Position numbers and translations under genes: made by a program
Notes under the pieces: generated by a model
Databases searched by the model: none
What the model was told of the DNA's origin: nothing
What the model saw: only the letters and a program-made list of their open reading frames with translations
Source: Neospora caninum Liverpool
Taxonomy: Eukaryota > Apicomplexa > Conoidasida > Eucoccidiorida > Sarcocystidae
Direction of reading: 5' to 3'
Assembly: GCF_000208865.1 (NCBI RefSeq)
Contig: NC_018385.1
Coordinates: 62,001-126,000 of the forward strand
Length of the DNA stretch: 64,000 bases
Shown: in pieces, positions 12,301-23,323 of the stretch
Layout: every line of letters begins with the position of its first letter
How positions within the stretch are numbered: position 1 is the first letter of the stretch

Positions 12301-14259
12301 GGAACTCTCGAGCCGGTCGTTGGCCCACGAGAGGAGGAGCTACCGTTCTCCTTGCGCTACGTCGGAGACCCGACGTTCTGCGACTGCGAAGAAGGCGAGT
12401 CTGTTCTAGAAGGCCGGGAAGTCCTCGTGCTGTCCCCGCGGGTCGGTTGCATCGGCGAACTGTTTCAACGCGTCAACGAGCGAACAACGGTGCGTTCATC
12501 TCTGCCGCCTACGTGAGGCAACTCCCTGAAGCGGTTCCTAACATCACTTCCGACAACGCAGTCCAGTAGTGGGGTGTGGTGTGCAGCAATCCTCTAAAGA
12601 GACATGTGGGGCCTCCCAAACTGGAGTATTCTCCTTCGGAAGTCTAGGCCTGCTGTTCAGTACAGCGGAGGTTTCCTGTTTGCGGTTGCGGCAGAACAGG
12701 CAGGTGTCTCGAGCTTGCTCATCCCACACCATTTTCGTCGTCGGTAACGAGGAGTCCCGCTTCAGTTATATGATTGATGTTGCATGCCTGATGACGTTTG
12801 ATTCGTTTAATGGCCACGCAGTCCCCTGGGTATGTGGATGACTGCCCGGCGCTCTCCCACATGGAGACAGACACGGAACGGGAGGCCGCGCTCCCGCTCG
12901 ACTGTCCTTCTCCGTCTCTCTGGGCGGCGCTGACTCCAGGCGGTTTGCGTGTGAATCTCTCTGGCGTTGCGAACCCGAGAGGCGACTGCCTGGCTCGCAA
13001 GGAGGGAGGAGGGACGAACCGGGCGCGCTTGCGTGTGGTCTCGGTCTTTTTTATAACCATTTGTCGCTCTCTTCTCAAGCGGCGGAGGCTGGAACGAAGC
13101 ACGAAACGCTGCGTGCGCTGGCCTTGAGTGTCTGCTCTGCCGTTAGCGCGTCCTGCTCGTGTCCGGGGCAAAGACTGCGTCTCTTTCACCCCGGGTGTGC
13201 GTCCTTTGTCCGGCGTGTTTCAGCAATCCTTTCTGTACGACTCTACGTCCGACGCCATCATTGGGCCGCAGAGAACTTCTTCGGTGGCAGCTGTGCCTTC
13301 TGGGCCTGTTCCGTCTGATCTGGTCTCGGTTGAGCCGAGCGAGGCTGCGTCTTCGAGTTCTTCCTTTCCCGCCTGTTCTTCGTTGGCGTCTTCGGCGCTG
13401 CCGCACATCGTCGTGAACGCCTTGCGAGAAAAGCAGTGTCTCCGTGGCGACGGCGAGGCTGGCCTGGGCAAAGGGGACAGAGACATTTGCGCGTGGCCCC
13501 CGCTGCCTCCGCTTCGGCTGCTCGTCCGAAAGCTGACAGATCGCGCAGGCAGTCGGCTCTGGGATCTCATGGAGGACTCCCGGATCGATTACTCGTTGCC
13601 TCCGGAAAGGAAACGCGGGCCGCTCGAGGGGACTTTCGGTCGCAAGGGCGACGTTCCTTCGCGCTCGTCTTTCCCGAGAAAACTCGCGCCCCACGCGGCC
13701 AACCCAGCCTCTGCGCGCCTCTCAGACTCCCCCGCCCGGTCGACCGCGGTGCGAAAGGTTCCGTCGTCTTCCTCGATGTCTTCTGCATCCAGTGCCGAGG
13801 CACTGGCGGAAAGCGGAGGCTGGGGCGCGACGCCTCCGCTGCCGCGGTCGCCCAGCGTCGCCTTCTTGGGTGAATCGCGAGAAGACGCGTCCAGTCGCCC
13901 CGAGGCACTCCGCGAAGAGACGCATGCAACGCACCCGAACTTCGCCATGGGCCTCCTCGTCTGCGTGCAGCCTCTGGACGGCGGCTGCGAGGGCCAAGAG
14001 GAACTGATCGATGAAATCGCCGACCGAGTTGAACAGCTTCTTCTCAGCGTTCTCAATGTCGAGTGGCTGAGAAGGGAACGAACAAAGAAGGCGCTTCAAC
14101 TGGAATTGCACAGATCTGTCTTCCAGGTAAACGTGCCGCAACGCAGAGACGTCTGCGGCCACGGATGTCACTCACCCGCAGAAGTCTTTACCTAGAAAAG
14201 GCGGTCTCTTGACACAAACGCACAATTAAACGTTCCCTATCCATATAGAGATGGAGCAA

Positions 14260-14312
<53 letters not shown>

Positions 14313-14882
14313 GTACGTATCTATATACGTATGTCTGTTCATGTATATTTACATGTATTTAAGCATTTATGTGCGAGTGTGAACATGCGTTCTAATGTAT
14401 AGGTGTAGAACACGTTTCTTGGCCGCTTTGTCGCTCTGGTCGCGCGCGTCTTCCTGCACGGGTGCTTGCCGCGGCGGCTGTCTGTGCAGCCCGTTCTGGG
14501 CGTCAAACGCGAGTGGAAACAGCTGCTCCGTCTGCCGGCCTTGTTCTCGTGTGTTTGCGCAGGAGGCGCTGAACCCCATCAAGACGGTTGAAAGGTTTTT
14601 GTCTCTGATCCACACAACTCTCGGAGTCGAGCAGGTTGCCTTCTTCATTGTGGATGCCCAAAACAACTCGTTTGTCTGTCTCGGTGGAGCGCTACAGTAA
14701 GCGAGATCGCACCCCCGACAAAAAGGCGGTGATGGGGCATCTGCGATCGGCGTCGATTTGCACTGAAATGCAGTGTCAAGCTAATTTTCCATTCAAACAC
14801 AGACACAGCTTTTGGCAGATACATGCAGCCCCAACGCGTGTTCATGGAACCCGTCCGTCTCACCTTTACGCAGGGCTCCATA

Positions 14883-14927
<45 letters not shown>

Positions 14928-17900
14928 GGTATGTTCGTCTTTATACGCATGTGTAAATACATATATGTGCATGCTTGTGGACATGCGCGTATCCCTTTAT
15001 GTGGCGTTGTGTCTCTCTGTGTCTCGAGTTACCTGCTGAAGTCTGTGTGAAGAGTGTGGAGGCTGTCTGCGACGGCGAGTTTGCGGCACTTGGCTGTGCA
15101 GAGCTCGCGGGCTGACTCTCCCGCACTCCCATCCGCTTCTCGGCGAGGCGACGCGGCAAGGGGGAAGAATCGCCATCTGCAACGACGTCCCCGCGGGCAT
15201 GAACAAAGACTACGATGATCTGGCCGGAATTCGAACGCGGTAAGTGAATGTTCTGCCTTTTTTGGATCTGTTTTTTTCTGACGACTGCTCGGACGCGGGG
15301 GGGGGGGGGGGGTGGTTCTCCAGAAAAAACGAGTTGAGAAACCGTCATGAAAAGTAGACAGCGTCTCCTCTGTGGAGAGGATTTGAGGCCCTCGCTAGGG
15401 TGCAGAGTGCATGCAGTTCGACTCGCAGGCCTCTCTGCAGGTTTTTCTGCCTGTGCTGTCGAGGTTGGCTTCTCGTGCGTTTCTGCTGGCATCTCTCAAC
15501 CCGAGTTTGCCTTGCGCTGGTGCGAAAGAATCCCTGTCACCACGCCTGCGACATCCAGGCTGCTCTTGCGTCCCTCTTCCATTCTGATGTGGAGCTGTCT
15601 AGAAGTTTTTCCTGCCTTCGCGTTCTCGCTTCTCTGCGTCTTGGCCCTGATCCTCATGACTGTGTGGCAGGTCTCTCTCAATTCGTCTCTTCCGGCCGCC
15701 CTTCACGCAGCCCGACACCTTTTCCTTTTCGGTTCTTCCCGCGCGCGTCTCCGCGCACTGCGTCTTCGCTGCTTTATCGCGATCCACGTTCTCTTCGGAA
15801 CTGCCTCGCGCTTCAGCGAACTCTTCGAGTGCCCGTCTCCCCTTTTTTCTCTTCGCAGATCCGCAATGGTGGTCCCTCTCCTCAACGCCCAGGGCTTTGC
15901 GAAGGGCGTTCTTCTGCTGATCAATCGACCAGCTTGCGCCCTCTGCCGCCCAGGAGCGGCTTCCTTTCTTCCGTCCGGATCCTATGCACCCGACGTCGCG
16001 ACCCCTTTCGCTGCCACGCCTCGTCGGCCGACTCTCCGGCACGCAGTCTCCTCGCCTGTCGCCCTGTCGCGCCGACCGAACCCCACGCCCGGCTCTGCGC
16101 CGACCCTCCCTGCAGCCTCGCCTTTCTTCCTCCGTCCCGTGTCTCGCTCGGCCTCCTTACTTCCTGACACCGGCGCTCCGCGCGAGTCGGCGTCTCAGCC
16201 GCAAGCTTCTCATTCTTCTCCTTCGCGGCTCGAGCGACCGAGACAAGTACGAGGCCGCCTAGGCGACAGAGAGAGCTCCGGCTTCGGCTTCGCGGAGGCA
16301 AGCGACAAGCGGCGGGGGCGCGAAGGACGCGGCCGAGCCCGCGGAGACAGAAGAGCCGGAGACAGGGGCGAGACTGGCGCGTGTCCGCTGTGCAGCCCCG
16401 CCGCGCGACACCGCCTGTCCTACGGAGACCAGTTGCTGCAAACCCTGACGGTCGCGAATGAGTTGAAAGTCCACCGGAAATTCACGAGGTGGGCGTGCGA
16501 GACGAGAAAAGGCGAGATGCAGAAGGAGTCAGAGCAGAGGAGCTGGGAAGGGGAACACCGGCCTGGAGAGCAAGGCGCTAACACTCGAAAAGGAAGTTCA
16601 GTGTTGGCTGACCGCGCAGAGACGAGTGCTGCTTCCGTGTGTGGGGTGGTGTACAGCACTCAAAGAACTGGGTTGTTTGTATCTCGTAACGGGGGCATAT
16701 TCAGCGAATGCGTGTGTGCGAGCTCTCCGACAGCTTTCTTCCCCGGGACTTTACGGGTGTCTCGTCGCAAACCGTGCTTCACACTGAACGGCAAACCCTT
16801 TTCCGGTGCTGTGTGCGCAGAGAAGACGAAGTTTTCTTGCGCTGCATTCAGTGCGAGATCCAAAACGCCCTCGGCGGGGCGCTGACCAACGTTTGCGTGG
16901 CGGGGATGACTCTCCTGAAACCGATGGTGACGATGGTCTCCTACGTCGTCGCCGAACCGGAAAACAGCGTCATGTTCCGGTCTCAGACAGGCGCGGACCA
17001 TGTGCTGGCAGAGATCAAGGTCGGGAGAGGGACGGGGCGGAGCTCGAGAAAGGGCCAGCAAATTCAGCAAAAAGAGGAATGGTGTAGGAAGAGAATAAGG
17101 AGTGGAACACACAGACGGCGCGGTGTCTGGGGTCGCGGCTGAGTTTGGGCGAAGACGCGAGATAGGAGACACATCCATCGCTGTTCTTGCCGATCAGGTG
17201 GATGCACACGCATAGGGACAAGGCGGAAGAACCGGCTCCGAGAACGTGTTGTGTGCTCTCGCCAGAGGCGTTGGGGACTTCTTCCGGAGAGAATGTGTCG
17301 CTCCATGTCGGCCGTCGATTAAAGCCTGTCGTCGCGCTTTGGCTCTTCCCTTCTCTTGCTCTTGAAAAGCTTTCGTTGCTTCGCGTTTCGCGTGTGTGCG
17401 TTTTCAGACGATCGTTGAGGAAGATAAGCGTCAGCTCCTCCGGCGCCTTCGCCGCTGTCAGTCGTTGGCGCCAAGCATGGACGAGCTCTCCAGTCGGGCC
17501 TCGTTTCCTTCCTGGCCGTCTGCTCTCGCGCGTTCGGACGGGACCGAGGATGTGGAAGGACCCGGACGGAGCAGCGATGGAGTCGCGTCCGAGAGAGCCG
17601 GGACGCTGGAGACGCAAGACAGGAAGAGAGGGGCGGAAGACTCGAGGCGACGACCCGTGTCTCCTCCTTTCTACGGGCCAGAGGAGATGGAGAGGAGGGG
17701 TCGAGAACGGGAGAACGACAGGCGCCGACGAGAGAGAGAAGAGCGAGCAAAGGAATCCGAGGAAGAAAAGCAGCGGCGGGCGACGGTCGCGGGCCCTCGC
17801 CCCGATGGAGAACGCGACGCGCCAAGAGGCGGTTTGCGAGGTGAGAAGCATGGCGTTTGCAAAACCGAAGGGAAAACAGGGTGTGGTCGGGACGGAACGT

Positions 17901-20245
17901 GCGACAGACACACTCAAGATATAACGCGCAAACGAGGGAGACGAGCAAAGCAGAGGCGAGGCGATGGTGGCGCGGGGTCGGGACGTCTTCTTGTCGGCTC
18001 GTTTCTTCCGTTGTGTGTGGCTGTTTTCTCTGTTTTCGTTCGCTTTGGCATTTAGCAGCTCTCTCTGCTCCTTAAAGAAACCCAGAAAGCCTGCGTGGCC
18101 GCTGTCTCTGTCTCTTCTCCCTGTCTCCACAGCCAATCGTGTCTCGCCCGTAACGCCTCTCCTCCGGCGCGAACCTTCCTGCCAGAGTCCTGTCTTGGTT
18201 CGAGGGGCGCGAGGCGGCGCTCCCTTCTCTCTGCCTTGTTCCTACGCGGTGGAGACGGAGTCGGTGTCCGCGGCGAATCGGTCTGAGGCGGGAGACAGTC
18301 CTCTGTTGGTCTCGGGAATTCGCCGGAAGCGCGAAAACCCCGGCCTGCTGTCTCTGCAGAGCATGGGCGACTTTCGACGGCGAACAGGCCGCGAACGCGA
18401 GGAAGACGACGGCAGCGTGTCCTCAAGCGCTAACTGGTCGTGGCGAGAGGAAGAAGAGAGATCCCGCGCCGTCCTGAATGGGCGAGGAGCGAGCGACGAG
18501 ATGCTCCGCGGCTGCTCCGTGTCGTCTTCGGAATGGAAAGACGACGACGGACGAGAAGAGAGGGACGCGACACTCGCGAAGGACGGCGCGTTCGCGGCGT
18601 CCGGCGAGGTGCTCATCCGCAAGAGCGCAAGTCGAGAGACACACGCATACCGAAGGAAGGGCGGCGAAGAAGGTGGACGCGTCATGAGGACGTTTGGATC
18701 CAGTGAACACCGCTTTTCGTCTTCGCTGTGGAAAGCCTTGAAGAAGAGACCACGCGCGTCTTCCCTCCCGAGTCTCGTCTTTTCTGCCGCGCTTGACAAA
18801 TGCGAAAGACACATGAAAGCCATCCGAAGAGACGTAAGTGAAACGCAAGGGTACACCGGATATAGGCACGCGGACTTGTGCATGTGCGTGGACCTCTCTA
18901 GGCGCGCGCATCCGCCAACTGTATAGGCCTTGGATTTTTACGTTCACATTTTACGTTCACTCACACACACACACGCGGAACCCCTCCTCAGCTGAGTCGT
19001 CGTTTTAAGCACCAGCGCTTTGTGCGCCTCTCCGCGGGTCTTGTGCGGGGCTTCCCTCGCGTTTTTCCACGAACCGACTCGGTATCTCGTGTGCCCGAGT
19101 AACGTGAGGATGATTGGTTTCTGCTGGGTGACCGCCGCCCCTCAGCAACTCCCTGTGAAAAGAGAGGGCTGTTTGCCGGTCGGCCTTGGGGGCCCACTTC
19201 TCCACATTCATCTCTCTCTCTTCCTATATATATTTATGTATATCGATGCGCTATAGGATATACCTGACTGGAGACGTGGCCCGAGTTCTTGGATGTTTTG
19301 ATCTTTTTCCGCAGCTAATCTTGGCCCAGTTTCGGGGATGGAATCTCGACGTTTGGCGGCGAAACAGCAACGAAATGGAGATCTTCTTCCTGCTCGCGCT
19401 CGACGATTTGGGACTGCTCGAGAGAAGAGAGGAGAAGAAGCTGCGTCATTTCTTTACGATCATTCGCGACGGGTATCACACAGATAACCCGTACCACAAT
19501 TTCTACCATGCCATCCATGTTTTCCAGGTAAATGAAAAGAGGGAACAAGGAAAGAGAGCGAACGGGCTCAGGGGAAACGGCAGATACCTACGCGAGAGCT
19601 GATGTGCCTTTCGCCTCCGAAGTGAAATGAGCATGCGGTGCTGTCCTTATTTCGTCTACCGTTCATGTACACGGGCGCGTTCATACAGGATGCCTACATA
19701 TATATAAATATCTATAAATATATATATATATATATGAGCATTATTCTTGACACCTCACAGATATCTGAATAGGAGCGTGCACATGAAGCCGCACGGATGC
19801 AGAAATACACGAATTCGAGAAATTTTGCGCAGGTATTTGCAGAGGCTCCTGGGCTAAGGGTCCAAGTCTGTTATTGTACAATCGCCGTTTTGATCCTGAG
19901 AAACGAAGGTGAAAAACGAAACGGCGAGATGCAAACGGTAGAAACGAACCGGGGAAAAGATGCCAAAAACACCGTCTGGGGTTTTCTGGACTGCTTCTCC
20001 TTTCCTCCCTTAGGTCTGCTGGATGTTCCTCTCCACCTATGGATGCCGCAATATCCTCAGCCCCGTCGAACAACTGGGGATCCTCCTTGCAGGTACTTTC
20101 TCTTCCGTTGCTGTAAACATCCAAACATATGGCCGTCACACCTGGAATGTCCGTGTCTGTATGTGTATATGTGTATATATATATATATATAGATATATAG
20201 ATATACAGGCAATCTCAATGCATGTGTTGCTACACCTCGCGACGC

Positions 20246-20286
<41 letters not shown>

Positions 20287-22490
20287 TTTGTGATCTCAAC
20301 ACATCTGCTTGCGTCACCACGGTAGCTTGTGTTTTGGGTTTTCCTTTTGTTCAGCGTTGTGCCACGACGTCGATCATCCTGGGGTTAACAATGCATTCCT
20401 TCGCGCGAGTCTCCACCCTCTCTCGATCATGTACAACGACAAGGCGGTTCTCGAGAATCACCACGCCGCGTTTGCCGTCCGAACGTAAGAGTGTCCTACC
20501 CCTGGCTGATGTGTAGCCAAAAACAGAGCGTTAAATGTCTCATGGAATTGATTGTTCTGAAGAAATCGCTAGATGAATTCCAATGAATGCCCACTTTCGG
20601 ACCACAGAGTGTGGATCCCTCACCTTTCCCGCATGCCTTGTTTGTGCACCCTCGCGTATCATTATCGAAGCGGGGACAAAGAAGACAGACGTCTGATACC
20701 TATCCACGCCGACGTCATGGCTGCGATGTCGATTTGCGCTCTTGAGCTCACCCAAAAGAACCGCGTCGTCTTTCCTTTTCGTTTCATGCACGTTTTGTGG
20801 AACTGAGAGGATGGGGCTTGGGAGAGGAAAGTCAGTGCTTTCGTGCAGGGATTCATTTTTCAGAACGATCGATACTTGGCACAATGTTGCGTGCTTGTGC
20901 GTCTCTGTGTTTCCCCGCATTTTGTAACTCAGTTACTTAGTGCCAGGCGCGACCCCCCCACCTCCACCGATCAAAAATCACTGTTTGTTACGTGACTCCG
21001 GCGTCTTTAAGAGACTCCTCCCACTTCGCTGTGGTTTTTTTCGCTCTTCGTCGCAGAATGATGGAACTGAGCATGTACGGAGCCGGCTCGCGATGCTTTC
21101 CGGCCGTCGGCGGGTCGGCGGCGCCTGCGTCTCCCGAGGGGAAGACTGGATCGTGCGGTTCGCGTGTTGAAGGCGGGCGCATTGTGCCCTCGTTCGCGGA
21201 GTTGCGGAAAATCGTGATTCAGGCGATTTTCTCGACCGACATGGAACTGTTTAGGCAGCACCACGACGCTATGAAGAGGCGAGCGCAGATGAAGACGCGT
21301 AAGAAATGGCCGGAAGACGCTCAGATGGAAAGTTGGACAGAGGGATGGATCGCGAAACCCGGTGGGGCCGTGTATGGGGTGGTCTAGACAGATGCCTGCC
21401 GGGACAGGAGGCGCACGTCTCGCCACGGGAAAATGCACTTAACATGATGGTCATGAAAAGCACAATAGAACTTGGATCCAGTAAACAAAGACGTTCAAGA
21501 TCTAAACCAGTAGTCCAACTCGTAGTATATACTCCCCAGAAAAAGACTCCAAATAATTGCAGGTATCACTCTAGCATTTAGATATACTTCAGAAGTAGTG
21601 GAGAGTGAAAGGGGATCTTTTCTTGTCTTTTCTGCTCAGCTGACCGCGAAGAACTCGAAGGAGAAGACGATCGAAACTTGCTGGTCACGTGCCTGATCCA
21701 CTGCGCGGATATCTGTAACCCGGTCATGAGTGAAGGAAGAAACATCCAGTGGGCTTCCTTGGTGACTCAGGAATTCAATGCTCAAGTCGACCTGGAAAAA
21801 CGTTATGGACTCCCCGTGTCCGTCTTCATGGACGCCCGCACAGAGCTGCAAAGGTCAGCAAACAACGGAAACGGCAAATGTTCTCAAGGCGTATATCTGC
21901 CGAGAGATAGACACATGAAAATGAGCAGATTTAAATGCATCGAGGTACAGATAGAACTCCTTGCATATATATATATATATATATTATAATTTGATTCACC
22001 AGTAGTCTTGCTTGTAGAAAACTGCATCAATATGCGTGCCTACGTGTGTATTTTTATGGGGCGACGCCGGAGTTCCGCAGACTGTTTCGGAACGTTCAGA
22101 AGAAGCTTTTTTCCGTTTGGGCCCGCCGCCTCATGATGCACACAGGTCAGCACGGCGTTTCGTTTTCGTCTCTCGTTGTTTTGATATTTGGCTTCGCTGG
22201 TGACTAAAACAGTGTGCCGTTGATTGCTCGCACTCTTTATAGAACGCAGTCCCAGATCGGCTTTCTCTCCTTTGTCGTCCTCGACCAATTCCGGGCCCTC
22301 GCCGACCTCATACCGGAAGTCTCCGAGTTGGTTATTCAAGGCGAAAAAAATTTGGAGATGTGGCAGAGAGCACTCGATACTTTGAAGGCAGCGGAAGAGG
22401 CCGAAAAGTACGAAGAGAACGCAAAGGCGTGAACATCGACGCTTTTCACTCGCAAATTCACTTGCCTATATAGAGCAGTCCGTCGGCCTA

Positions 22491-22526
<36 letters not shown>

Positions 22527-23323
22527 GATATATTTGTGTGCATGGGGGAATATGTGGGAGGATATGCTTTTTTCAGTTTTTTGTATATTTGTATGGCAAT
22601 TTACAGCTCCGAATGTGTAGTTAGATATTCCAACAAGTACGCAGCTACGCAGGCACGAGACCAGCAGGTAGATTGTCGTAGAGATAAGCTCAAACATTTG
22701 TGCTTGGCTCCACCGGTTATTCTGACCGCGCATTGATTTGATTTTTTCCCTTTCTATTTGCAGAGCCGGAGAGCGATATGAAGAAGAGCTTCCGAACAAT
22801 TTTTCGTTCCGTCTCAAGGATCTGAAATTTACCGGCATGCGTGGAGTGAAATGCTTTGGCTTCATCCAGTGGTAAGCATGCTTTAAAACTACGTACGTCG
22901 ACATGCACGCTTTCATCGACTTGACTGTGTGTACCTCCGTGTATTCATGCGTCTGTATAAATCATGCGAGTGGCGAAAGTGTACGGGTTTTAGGCTTTTA
23001 ATTGCGTGCGGTCGAGGGAAGCGAAGGGCTTTGGTTTTTGAGCAGCCGTTTCGATTAGAAGATACGAATGTTTTATACAAGCAACGTTAATAATGGGGAC
23101 TAGGTGGCACTTCCAATTTGATATTCAAAGAAACGTTTTTTTTGTTAGTAGGGCAGCAAACGCCGTACTAGGGCACTTGCGGATCACTGTCGTTTTGAGT
23201 CGCTGCGCTTGAGTTCGGGCTTTACGTCGATCATGCCCCCTTCTGTTTTTTGTGTTTCCGCATTCTCTCTTTTTTCCCAGTGAGGAGTACGACGGTTGCC
23301 GGCCGCCCAGTTTGGACGTATGA
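9321..23323 (+). CDS. GAF-domain 3',5'-cyclic nucleotide phosphodiesterase
   Basis: It hydrolyses cAMP and/or cGMP to the 5'-monophosphate; the substrate cannot be told from sequence. Eighteen exons: 9321-9906, 10591-11703, 11888-12489, 13224-14126, 14563-14696, 15102-15239, 15859-16488, 16821-17019, 17408-17840, 18133-18833, 19315-19527, 20014-20092, 20355-20484, 21057-21298, 21640-21853, 22243-22428, 22764-22871 and 23281-23323. They sum to 6,654 nt (2,217 residues), and every junction phase matches. The start ATG at 9321 follows CCAAA, a favourable context. Two GAF domains (about residues 200-1068 and 1069-1435) precede the class I catalytic domain (about 1814-2170). The protein is more than twice the usual length for mammalian GAF-PDEs because of Ser/Arg/Glu-rich inserts. 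No membrane segment is evident, so it is probably soluble or peripheral. The last two introns and the C-terminus are the least certain parts. Confidence 0.93.
14262..14312. repeat. (TA)n microsatellite in PDE intron 4
   Basis: An interrupted TA/CATA tract lies wholly inside the intron between exons 4 and 5. It is not expected to affect coding but is likely to vary in length between strains. Confidence 0.9.
14886..14929. repeat. (TA)n microsatellite in PDE intron 5
   Basis: A TA-dinucleotide tract of about 44 bases lies between PDE exons 5 and 6. It is flanked by further TATG/ATAC repeats. Confidence 0.9.
15297..15312 (+). repeat. 16-base poly-G run in PDE intron 6
   Basis: An uninterrupted run of 16 G lies 57 bases after the exon 6 donor. 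Similar runs are at 5300-5314 and 54075-54086. Such runs can form G-quadruplexes in transcript or DNA, and they are prone to sequencing and assembly errors. Confidence 0.85.
19698..19735. repeat. (TA)n microsatellite in PDE intron 11
   Basis: A TA-rich tract, interrupted by AATA/CTATA units, lies between exons 11 and 12 of the phosphodiesterase catalytic domain. Confidence 0.85.
20169..20283. repeat. Two (TA)n microsatellites in PDE intron 12
   Basis: Two TA tracts, at about 20173-20207 and 20248-20283, are separated by about 40 bases of unique sequence. Both lie inside the 262-base intron between exons 12 and 13. Confidence 0.85.
22494..22527. repeat. (CT)n(AT)n compound microsatellite in PDE intron 16
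   Basis: A CT tract passes directly into an AT tract, downstream of the exon 16 donor. A related short (AT)n tract is at 21964-21985 in intron 15. Confidence 0.85.

Larger units (their letters stand above)
10591..17019 (+). other. Exons encoding the two GAF domains of the phosphodiesterase
   Basis: GAF-A pieces are spread over exons 2-4: [16 protein letters not shown] near residue 235, then [18 protein letters not shown] near 740, then [15 protein letters not shown] near 1010. They are separated by disordered inserts of about 475 and 220 residues. GAF-B (exons 5-8) is clearer: [19 protein letters not shown], then [18 protein letters not shown], then [18 protein letters not shown]. About 170 inserted residues follow before the closing helix [23 protein letters not shown] domains of PDEs usually bind cyclic nucleotides or mediate dimerisation; whether these do is inference. 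GAF-B is well supported. GAF-A assignment is moderate because of its fragmentation. Confidence 0.75.
19315..22428 (+). other. Class I PDE catalytic domain (exons 11-16)
   Basis: The expected active-site residues are all present. [10 protein letters not shown] holds the presumed proton-donor His1874 and metal ligand His1878. [10 protein letters not shown] gives metal ligands His1914 and Asp1915, followed by [19 protein letters not shown] gives metal ligand Asp2058. SQIGF carries Gln2110 at the place of the invariant purine-binding glutamine. An insert of about 40 residues rich in Gly/Ser/Ala (exon 14, after [10 protein letters not shown]) interrupts the domain. These roles are established for class I PDEs; their assignment here is by motif. 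The domain looks catalytically competent. Confidence 0.95.

Noticed and set aside
14262..14312. AT tract considered as a replication origin or promoter TATA element
   Set aside because: It lies inside an intron between two well-supported GAF exons and is an ordinary dinucleotide microsatellite.
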